This document shows, piece after piece, positions 1 to 4,703 of a DNA stretch of 5,331 nucleotides. Positions within the stretch are counted from its first letter, which is position 1, and the number at the start of each line of letters is the position of its first letter. Location: the NCBI GenBank assembly GCA_021795535.1, contig JAJYPG010000128.1, positions 1 to 5,331 on the forward strand. The letters run 5' to 3'. A model generated the notes under the pieces. The model worked only from the letters and a program-made list of their open reading frames with translations, was not told where the DNA came from and made no database searches. The translations under genes were made by a program, and so were the position numbers. Source of the DNA: Planctomycetota bacterium (GTDB taxonomy: Bacteria > Planctomycetota > Phycisphaerae > WQYP01).

Positions 1-870
1 GCCTCTGGACGTGTGCGACAGCTTATTGACGACAAGGGCGGCTCCATTTCCGAAGCCGGTCCCGCCACACCGGTTGAAGTGATCGGTCTGGACAATGTTC
101 CCGTTGGCGGGGATCCGCTTTATGTCGTTGAAGACCTTGGCCATTCCAAATCCATTGCTGAGGAACGGGCCCGCGCTGACCGCGATGCGGAAATTGCCCA
201 ACGCAGCAAGGTAACGCTGGAAAATCTCTACGACACCATCAAGCTCGGCCAGATCAAGGAACTCAACATGATCCTCAAGGCCGATGTGCAGGGATCCGTT
301 GACGTTCTGCGCAAAACCATGACCGAGGAACTCTCCAAGGAAGTACAGGTTAAACTGCTCCATTCCGCAGTTGGCGGCATCAACGAAAGTGACGTGCTGC
401 TGGCTGAGGCGTCCAATGCCATTATCGTGGGCTTTTCAGTGGAGCCGGATGAATCCGCCCGCAAACTCGCCGAAGACCGTGGCGTGGATATTCGCCTGTA
501 CCGCATCATTTATGAAATTACCGACGATATCCGCAAGGCCTTGTCTGGCATGCTCGCACCGGAGAAGCAGGAACAGATTCTGGGCCATGCCGAAGTCCGG
601 CAGGTTATCCGCGTGAGCAAGGTTGGCAACATCGGTGGCTGTATGGTAACCGACGGTGTTCTGCAACGAACCAACAAATACCGGATTTTCCGCGATGGCG
701 TGGTTGTGGCTGAGGGCCTTACCCTTGAATCGCTCAAGCGGTTCAAGGAGGATGTGCGCGATGTGCGCGGTGGTCTGGAATGCGGTATTAAAATTGCCGG
801 GCATGACGACATTAAAGTCGGCGACCGGATTGAAGCCTATAAGACTGTGGACGTGGCGCGAACGCTTTAA
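1..870 (+). CDS. infB: Translation initiation factor IF-2, C-terminal part (5' end outside window)
   Basis: IF-2 is the GTPase that places fMet-tRNA on the 30S subunit and promotes 50S joining. Frame 1 is open from base 1 to the TAA at 868-870, giving 289 visible residues. The G domain lies beyond the left edge, so the GTG at 13 is internal and not a start. Visible in order are: the end of the domain II beta-barrel (GRVRQLIDDKGG, then TPVEVIGLDNVP and YVVED); a charged helix at about residues 50-80; domain III starting at LKADVQGSV (about residues 92-100), with SNAIIVGF and GVDIRLYRIIYE; and the C-terminal fMet-tRNA-binding barrel (AEVRQVIRVSKVGNIGGCMV to the end), with ESLKRFKEDVRDV and ECGIKI. 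These are hallmark IF-2 blocks and the C-terminus is full length. It heads the ylxP-rbfA block, the usual context for infB. I see no damage. Identification is by family sequence recognition and is very secure. Confidence 0.97.
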   Translation, partial: ASGRVRQLIDDKGGSISEAGPATPVEVIGLDNVPVGGDPLYVVEDLGHSKSIAEERARADRDAEIAQRSKVTLENLYDTIKLGQIKELNMILKADVQGSVDVLRKTMTEELSKEVQVKLLHSAVGGINESDVLLAEASNAIIVGFSVEPDESARKLAEDRGVDIRLYRIIYEITDDIRKALSGMLAPEKQEQILGHAEVRQVIRVSKVGNIGGCMVTDGVLQRTNKYRIFRDGVVVAEGLTLESLKRFKEDVRDVRGGLECGIKIAGHDDIKVGDRIEAYKTVDVARTL

Positions 871-925
871 CCGGATATTTTTTCCGGCGTCTGCCCAGAC
901 CGCCCGGCTTGCACCGGGTAAAAAG
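871..925 (+). other. infB-ylxP intercistronic region with three small stem-loops
   Basis: This 55-nt gap can form three consecutive hairpins: CCGGA (871-875) with TCCGG (883-887); GTCT (889-892) with AGAC (897-900); and CCCGG (903-907) with CCGGG (914-918). None is followed by a T-run, so none is a standard intrinsic terminator. The last one ends 7 nt before the ylxP ATG and covers the only purine-rich G tract that could act as a ribosome binding site. Tuning of ylxP translation or mRNA processing is possible, but that is inference. Confidence 0.4.
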
Positions 926-1207
926 ATGAATATTGGCATTCTTCAGGTGGATTTGAAAATTGGTGACGCCATGAACCTGCGGGAAAAACGCGGCATCCTT
1001 CGGTCCCTCAAAGACCGCTGGCATCATCATCACAATGTGTCCGTGGCCGAAGTGGACTTCCAGGACCATCCGCAACATGCCATGCTCGGACTGGTCATGG
1101 TCGGCAATGACGCGCGGTTTCTGGAAAGTGCTCTGGCCAAACTTGTTGAGCATCTTAAAAAGGAACGACGGGCTGAACTGCTCGATTTTCAAATTGAAAT
1201 TATCTGA
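926..1207 (+). CDS. ylxP: YlxP-like DUF503 family protein
   Basis: A 93-residue protein of the DUF503/YlxP family, normally about 90-100 residues, so it is complete. The diagnostic blocks are visible: an N-terminal strand MNIGILQVDLKI, the LREKRGILRSLKDR helix (residues 18-31), the NVSVAEVDFQD motif (37-47), and a C-terminal LDFQIEII strand typical of the family's ferredoxin-like fold. A run of four His (HHHH, residues 33-36) precedes the NVSVAEVD motif. The family is found between infB and rbfA in many bacteria, including Bacillus, and is suspected to act in ribosome assembly or RNA binding. No biochemical role follows from the sequence. I chose the ATG at 926 because it gives the family's exact N-terminus. 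An in-frame upstream ATG at 656 lies inside infB and would add 90 unrelated residues. The ribosome binding site is weak (GGG at 916-918, partly inside a hairpin), so translation may depend on ribosomes leaving infB. Confidence 0.92.
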   Translation: MNIGILQVDLKIGDAMNLREKRGILRSLKDRWHHHHNVSVAEVDFQDHPQHAMLGLVMVGNDARFLESALAKLVEHLKKERRAELLDFQIEII

Positions 1208-1245
1208 TTGTTTGTTTTACCCCAATGCGGGGATTGATCTGAACC

Positions 1246-1734
1246 ATGACTGTCCGAAACCAGAAAATTGAGGCGCGTATTCAAAGGCTTGTGGCCGAAG
1301 CGCTCACGCATGAAGTCTCTGACCCGCGGCTCGCCGGTCTGCTTTCCGTGACACGCGTGCAAATAACCCAGGATCTGCGCGATGCCCGTGTTTTCATCAG
1401 CGTGCTCTCATCCCGCCCCGACCAGACCGTGCAGCAGGGATTGAATTCCGCCCAAAAACGCCTGCAGCGTCATGTCGCCGAGGGATTGACCATGAAATTT
1501 GCCCCGCGACTGACCTTTCATCTGGATAAATCGCTGAAAAAACAGGCGGAAATTCTAGCCTTGGTTGATAAAGCGACTACCGGTCAAGACGCTGAATCCG
1601 CCGCGGGAACAGTCTTGCCGACTATGGAAAGCCGAACAGAGGATGATCGGCGGAATAAACACAAGAGGAATTTGGTTGCGCCGCATGACGCATCCGCGGC
1701 TGGCAGCCGCAAGTTTAAGCCGAAAGGTTCATAA
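1246..1734 (+). CDS. rbfA: 30S ribosome-binding factor RbfA with C-terminal extension
   Basis: RbfA binds the immature 30S subunit near the 5' helix of 16S rRNA and helps its late, cold-sensitive maturation in the cytoplasm. The 162-residue product begins with the family's N-terminal helix (QKIEARIQRLVAEAL, EVSDPRL), then the KH-type core: LSVTRVQITQDLRDARVFISVL (residues 33-54), the AQKRLQRHVAEGL helix (68-80), and the closing APRLTFHLDKSL strand (85-96), which matches the PxLxFxxDxS pattern. Bacterial RbfA is usually about 115-135 residues. Here the sequence after about residue 110 is a polar, basic, low-complexity tail (EDDRRNKHKRN, ending SRKFKPKGS). The ATG at 1246 gives the normal N-terminus. 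A short hairpin (CCCC 1220-1223, GGGG 1229-1232) lies just upstream, and the G-tract may be the ribosome binding site. Its TAA shares one base with the next ATG. Confidence 0.95.
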   Translation: MTVRNQKIEARIQRLVAEALTHEVSDPRLAGLLSVTRVQITQDLRDARVFISVLSSRPDQTVQQGLNSAQKRLQRHVAEGLTMKFAPRLTFHLDKSLKKQAEILALVDKATTGQDAESAAGTVLPTMESRTEDDRRNKHKRNLVAPHDASAAGSRKFKPKGS

Positions 1735-2588
1735 TGAATAAAGTCGGAATTAAAATTGACGTTCTGAAGAAACTCGCCACGCGTCTGGTGCGTCATGCCC
1801 CGGCGAAAACCGCGGCCAGTCAGCCCCGACCTGAACCACTTCCGCGCCTGGTGGAGGCGTTCATGGAATATGACACCGAGCCGGCGCGCGGCCACGCCGC
1901 AGCCGCCAAACTCATCGCGGCTATGGTGGATTTTAACGATCTGCGGGTGACGTCGGTAATGGAAATGATTTCAATGATTGGCACTCGTTACCCGTTTGCC
2001 GATTCCCGCTGCGCCGCCTTGCGACGCACCCTGCAATCCATTTATGACCGTGAACACCAGATGAGTCTGGAGTGTCTCAAGCACATGAAAAAAGCGGAGG
2101 TTCGCAAGTACCTTCAGACCCTCTACGGGATCAATCCGTATGTTGAGGCAGCCGTTGCGTTTGATTCGGCTGATGTTCACGCGGTTCCAGTGGATACCAA
2201 GTTACTGCTTTGGATGATGAGCAAAGAGGCGGTATCGCCGGAAACCACCGTGCTGGATTTACAGCAGACACTGGAGAAGGTTTTGCGCAGTGATGAAATG
2301 GCTGACTTCCACCATGGCGCACGCAGGGAACTTGAAGCATTCACGCCGCGTGTCTGGCCTGCGCCGGTAAAACTAATACCAATACCAGCCGCTGCGGCGG
2401 CAATTGCGGCGACACCCGCTGCAGTGGCGGCACCTAAAAAATCCGCTGATAAACCTGACGCGCCAGCTAAAGACGCTGGTCACAAACATCCAGAAAAAAA
2501 TCCACATAAACACCCGGAAAAGCACGTGGAAAAACATGCCGCCAGCAAGCCTGCCAAAGATTCGGGCAGGGGCAAAGGAAAGAAATAA
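1734..2588 (+). CDS. Degenerate HhH-GPD (endonuclease III-like) protein with His/Lys-rich tail
   Basis: A 284-residue protein whose middle (about residues 36-202) resembles the HhH-GPD fold of endonuclease III-type DNA glycosylases. The clearest match is residues 130-156, which align without gaps to the E. coli EndoIII helix-hairpin-helix and active-site region. Asp154 in VPVDTK takes the place of the catalytic Asp138. The catalytic Lys120 position is Tyr136, and the hairpin Gly118 position is Asn134 (LYGINPYVEAAV instead of LPGVGRKTANVV). The four Cys of the [4Fe-4S] loop are absent; the only Cys are 93 and 114. After residue 208 comes an Ala/Pro linker, then a tail with two HKHPEK units (250-255 and 258-263) and six His between 250 and 268, ending GRGKGKK. 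The ATG at 1734 overlaps the rbfA TAA, with AAAGG at 1723-1727 as ribosome binding site, so translation is coupled. Repair activity as an AP lyase looks unlikely. A nucleic-acid-binding role, perhaps linked to ribosomes, is inference. Fold confidence is moderate to good, function low. Confidence 0.75.
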   Translation: MNKVGIKIDVLKKLATRLVRHAPAKTAASQPRPEPLPRLVEAFMEYDTEPARGHAAAAKLIAAMVDFNDLRVTSVMEMISMIGTRYPFADSRCAALRRTLQSIYDREHQMSLECLKHMKKAEVRKYLQTLYGINPYVEAAVAFDSADVHAVPVDTKLLLWMMSKEAVSPETTVLDLQQTLEKVLRSDEMADFHHGARRELEAFTPRVWPAPVKLIPIPAAAAAIAATPAAVAAPKKSADKPDAPAKDAGHKHPEKNPHKHPEKHVEKHAASKPAKDSGRGKGKK

Positions 2589-2767
2589 TGTCCGCAGCCG
2601 GTTTTGCGATTTCCGGCCATTATCCGTCGCGCGAAACCAATCTGTTGCAAAAGCCGTCCGAAAGAATGGAATACTGGTGCGGAGGCACCTTTTATTTATA
2701 TTGGAGCTATCATGTTAAAACCCTCTTCCGATATATTGCGATTGGGCATTCCCAAAGGATCTCTTGA
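2588..2767 (+). CDS. Possible small ORF overlapping the start of hisG
   Basis: An ATG at 2588 shares its A with the TAA of the preceding gene, the same TAATG junction used between rbfA and that gene. The frame stays open for 59 codons to a TGA at 2765-2767, running 56 nt into hisG in another frame. The peptide starts MSAAGFAISGHYPSRETN and has an aromatic-rich middle (MEYWCGGTFYLYWSYH, residues 27-42). I recognise no family. It could be a leader peptide coupled to the upstream gene that affects hisG translation, the remnant of a gene, or chance. It has only one His codon before the hairpin at 2676, so it does not look like a classic his attenuator peptide. Coding status is uncertain. Confidence 0.2.
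   Translation: MSAAGFAISGHYPSRETNLLQKPSERMEYWCGGTFYLYWSYHVKTLFRYIAIGHSQRIS
2676..2697 (+). terminator. Terminator-like hairpin and T-rich run just upstream of hisG
   Basis: GGTGC (2676-2680) pairs perfectly with GCACC (2685-2689) around a GGAG loop, directly followed by TTTTATTT. The shape is that of a short intrinsic terminator (5 GC-rich pairs). It ends only 14 nt before the hisG ATG, so any hisG promoter would have to lie upstream of it. It is therefore either a partial terminator or attenuator between the rbfA block and hisG, or a structure near the hisG ribosome binding site. I saw no clear alternative antiterminator pairing. The short stem makes its strength doubtful. Confidence 0.4.
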
Positions 2768-3596
2768 ATCCGCCACCATCGACCTTTTCGCCAAGGCCGG
2801 CTGGCGCATCAGTGTAAATGACCGCAGTTATTTCCCAGCCATAGATGACCCCGCCATAGAAGTGGTGCTGTTTCGCGCTCAGGAAATGTCACGCTATGTG
2901 GAGGAAAATGTCATTGATGTGGGCCTGACCGGTTCCGATTGGATTCGCGAAAACGGTTCCAATGTGCATGAGGTGGCCGAACTGGTTTATTCCAAGGCCA
3001 CCAGCAAACCGGCCCGCTGGGTGTTGGCTGTTCCGCAGGAATCTTCCGTCACCAGGCCGGAGGAACTTAAAAACGGCGTTATCGCCACTGAACTGGTGAA
3101 CGTAACGCGCGAATATTTTCAGTCGCGAAACATTCCCATCAAAGTCGAATTCAGCTGGGGAGCCACAGAGGTTAAGGCCCGTCTGCTTGACGCCATTGTG
3201 GATATTACCGAGACGGGTTCGTCCATCCGCGCCAACAACCTGCGCATAATTGATACCCTGTTGACCAGCACCACACGGCTTATCGCCAATCATGCCGCCT
3301 GGAAAGAACCTTTCAAACGCGAAAAAATCGAAAATATCGCACTCCTTTTACAAGGGGCAATAAACGCCCGCGAAAAGGTTGGTCTTAAACTTAATGCCCC
3401 GCGAGAAAAACTCGATTCTGTTCTGGCTATTTTGCCCGCAGAAAAATCCCCCACCATTTCCTCCCTGGCTGATGGGGCATGGGTTGCCGTGGAAGTGATT
3501 GTGGAGGAAAAGCTGGAACGCGAACTCGTGCCGCGACTCAAACGCGCTGGTGCCACCGGGCTTATCAGTTATCCCCTTAACAAGGTGATTGCATGA
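2712..3596 (+). CDS. hisG: ATP phosphoribosyltransferase, long form
   Basis: HisG joins ATP and PRPP to give N1-(5'-phosphoribosyl)-ATP, the first and feedback-controlled step of histidine synthesis, in the cytoplasm. The 294-residue length fits the long, HisZ-independent form (about 285-300). Visible are the N-terminal catalytic lobe beginning LRLGIPKGSLES (residues 9-20), the VIDVGLTGSDWIRE segment (67-80), and the PRPP-binding signature DAIVDITETGSSIRANNLRII (160-180). The C-terminal ACT-like regulatory domain follows from about residue 222 (KLNAPREKLDSVLAILPAEK, GAWVAVEVIVEE) and ends in the typical YPLNKVI. That domain implies hexameric assembly and histidine inhibition, from family knowledge. 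The ATG at 2712 has GGAG at 2703-2706 five bases upstream and gives the normal N-terminus. The upstream in-frame ATG at 2604 would add 36 unrelated residues and span the hairpin. The stop overlaps the next start (ATGA). No other his gene is in the window. Confidence 0.96.
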   Translation: MLKPSSDILRLGIPKGSLESATIDLFAKAGWRISVNDRSYFPAIDDPAIEVVLFRAQEMSRYVEENVIDVGLTGSDWIRENGSNVHEVAELVYSKATSKPARWVLAVPQESSVTRPEELKNGVIATELVNVTREYFQSRNIPIKVEFSWGATEVKARLLDAIVDITETGSSIRANNLRIIDTLLTSTTRLIANHAAWKEPFKREKIENIALLLQGAINAREKVGLKLNAPREKLDSVLAILPAEKSPTISSLADGAWVAVEVIVEEKLERELVPRLKRAGATGLISYPLNKVIA

Positions 3597-3790
3597 ACGC
3601 ATTATTGGCCAGCGCGGCAAATTCCGCCGCACAGTGGCGGAAAATGATGGTCCCGGACCATCCCGGCTGGACCAAAAATATTCTGCTCATCATCATCTGG
3701 ATGTTTGTGCTGGCTGTCCTGATCGGTTCGTTATACCGATTTGTACGCCAAAGGCGGCGATCGGCAACGCGGCAACGAACAGACTGGTAA
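3593..3790 (+). CDS. Small single-span membrane protein coupled to hisG
   Basis: A 65-residue protein that I do not recognise. An amphipathic N-terminal part (residues 1-28, including VPDHPGW) is followed by one strong hydrophobic stretch at about residues 29-48 (NILLIIIWMFVLAVLIGSLY) and a very basic tail (RFVRQRRRSATRQR, 49-62). By the positive-inside rule the tail would be cytoplasmic and the N-terminus outside. The hydrophobic segment is not at the very N-terminus and has no signal-peptidase or lipobox site, so it looks like an anchor. The ATG overlaps the hisG TGA as ATGA. A good ribosome binding site (AAGGTGA, 3582-3588) lies inside hisG, which argues that it is really translated and coupled. 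yajQ starts 53 nt after its stop on the same strand. The function is unknown. Confidence 0.7.
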   Translation: MNALLASAANSAAQWRKMMVPDHPGWTKNILLIIIWMFVLAVLIGSLYRFVRQRRRSATRQRTDW

Positions 3791-3843
3791 AGATGGCACC
3801 TGGCAGCAACTGGAAAAGTGAAATTGGATGAAAAGGATTGACC

Positions 3844-4344
3844 ATGGCTTCCGACCCTTCGTTTGATATCGTTAATGAAATAAATTTCCCGGAACTGGAC
3901 AACGCTCTCATGCAGGCCCAGCGTGAAATGGCCACCCGTTTTGACTTCCGCGGCACCTCCGCGGGCATTGGCGAATTGGACAAAAAGGAAAAAATTCTCG
4001 CCATCACCGCGGACAATGAACCACAACTTGAAGCCGTGCTGCAAGTGCTGGTCTCCAAAATGACCAAACGAGGCGTGGACCCGCGTTGTCTGGACCGCCT
4101 GAAAATTGAACCGGCCACCCATTCCACACTGCGTCAGAAAATTAAACTCAAAAGCGGCATAGATCGCGATACCGCCAAGGCCCTGCAAAAACGCATCAAG
4201 GACCTGGGACTGAAGGTCAATCCATCCATTCAGGGTGACACACTGCGCGTCAGTGCGGCAAAGAAGGACGACCTGCAGGCTGTAATTGCCGATCTGCGCG
4301 CCAATCCACCGGAAATTCCCGTTCAGTTCACGAATTACCGGTAG
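3844..4344 (+). CDS. yajQ: YajQ-family nucleotide-binding protein (DUF520)
   Basis: A 166-residue cytoplasmic protein of the YajQ/DUF520 family, full length (usually 160-168). The family has two ferredoxin-like domains that bind nucleotides or nucleic acid, and some members (for example in Xanthomonas) bind cyclic di-GMP and act with a transcription regulator. Conserved blocks are all present: PSFDIVNEI (residues 5-13), RFDFRG (32-37), KLKSGID (101-107), IQGDTLRVSAAKKDDLQAVI (129-148) and the C-terminal QFTNYR (161-166). The ATG at 3844 is preferred: AAAAGGA at 3831-3837 lies six bases upstream and PSFDIV follows at the usual distance. An in-frame TTG at 3838 is too close to that site. It follows hisG and the small membrane protein on the same strand and may share their transcript. 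Whether this member binds c-di-GMP cannot be told from the sequence. Confidence 0.94.
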   Translation: MASDPSFDIVNEINFPELDNALMQAQREMATRFDFRGTSAGIGELDKKEKILAITADNEPQLEAVLQVLVSKMTKRGVDPRCLDRLKIEPATHSTLRQKIKLKSGIDRDTAKALQKRIKDLGLKVNPSIQGDTLRVSAAKKDDLQAVIADLRANPPEIPVQFTNYR

Positions 4345-4466
4345 GGCATTGCGAATAGACCTGTTCTTCTGTCTTCGCTGGTGGAAAAATTGCGGGAAAT
4401 TTACCGTACGCATTCACGCAGGATCGGCTTTGACCATTGGCAAAATCTGGAACCAGTAGAGTTGGG
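4345..4466. other. Intergenic stretch between convergent yajQ and SRP RNA gene
   Basis: These 122 bases contain no credible ORF or tRNA. The only symmetric element I find is CTGGAACCAG (4447-4456), whose arms leave too small a loop for a good hairpin. No intrinsic terminator with a proper T-run is visible for either yajQ (+) or the SRP RNA (-), although both must end here. Confidence 0.5.
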
Positions 4467-4586
4467 CGCTTAAGCCAAGGTCGGGCTACCGACGGCACCG
4501 GACCGGGCATGCTTATGGCTGCTTCCTTCCGGACCTGACCAGGTTCACAGTCGACCCGTGCATCGGGCCCGACCATGGCTTAAGCG
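4467..4586 (-). ncRNA. ffs: Signal recognition particle RNA, small bacterial (4.5S) type
   Basis: Read on the minus strand, the segment contains the nearly invariant SRP domain IV: CCTGGTCAGGTCC, the GGAA tetraloop (4527-4530), then GGAAGCAGCC, which forms the asymmetric internal loop bound by the Ffh M domain. The 5' and 3' ends form a long terminal stem: 4467-4486 pairs with 4567-4586 over 20 positions with one mismatch (U-U in the RNA, 4575 against 4478). This sets the outer limits and gives an RNA of about 120 nt, similar to the 114-nt E. coli 4.5S RNA. There is no Alu domain, so it is the small type. The RNA works with Ffh and FtsY in co-translational targeting of membrane proteins. Exact ends are inferred from the stem and the promoter; the conserved core alone covers roughly 4476-4577. 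A minus-strand ORF across it is spurious. Confidence 0.95.
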
Positions 4587-4596
4587 ACGAAAAACT

Positions 4597-4605
4597 ATAA
4601 TAGCA
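4597..4605 (-). promoter_or_regulatory. Extended -10 promoter of the SRP RNA gene
   Basis: On the minus strand the sequence TGCTATTAT (4605 down to 4597) is an extended -10 element: TG, one base, then TATTAT, five of six matches to TATAAT. It lies 10 bases before the first base of the terminal stem, placing the transcription start at about 4585-4589, in agreement with the RNA's 5' end. There is no good -35 at the proper distance (TTACCG at 4623-4618 has a spacer of only 15), as is often seen with extended -10 promoters. Confidence 0.6.
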
Positions 4606-4641
4606 GAAATTCTCCGACGGTAACATGATGACAAGATTTTT

Positions 4642-4669
4642 CGTTATTCCTCAAGCGTTGTTCCTCAAG
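4642..4669. repeat. Two tandem 14-bp repeats upstream of the SRP RNA promoter
   Basis: CGTTATTCCTCAAG (4642-4655) is directly followed by CGTTGTTCCTCAAG (4656-4669), identical except for one base. Relative to the SRP RNA transcript the pair lies at about -55 to -83. It could be a recent duplication or a pair of binding sites. It lies in the gap between the unknown gene on the right and ffs. Confidence 0.6.
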
Positions 4670-4703
4670 CGGGCGGAACTATATCGTTACAGCTCCCGCT
4701 ACC

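Noticed and set aside
436..939. 167-codon minus-strand ORF
   Set aside because: Lies antisense to infB, whose conserved IF-2 C-terminal domains are unmistakable.
2588..2700. Classic histidine leader-peptide attenuator
   Set aside because: The possible leader ORF has just one His codon before the hairpin and no competing antiterminator stem is evident.
2604..2711. Longer hisG start at 2604
   Set aside because: The added 36 residues do not fit the HisG family, span the hairpin, and lack a good ribosome binding site; GGAG at 2703 fits the ATG at 2712.
3838..3843. TTG start for yajQ
   Set aside because: It is only one base from the AAAAGGA ribosome binding site, while the ATG at 3844 has proper spacing and the family N-terminus.
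3577..4413. 278-codon minus-strand ORF
   Set aside because: It lies opposite the hisG end, the membrane protein and yajQ; yajQ on the + strand is a certain family match, so this is an antisense shadow.
4345..4466. tRNA or intrinsic terminator between yajQ and ffs
   Set aside because: GGTTCCAG on the minus strand recalls a T-loop but no acceptor or anticodon arms form; CTGGAACCAG leaves too small a loop and only a weak T-run.
4328..4576. Minus-strand 82-codon ORF
   Set aside because: It covers the SRP RNA; the conserved RNA core explains the sequence and the peptide resembles nothing.
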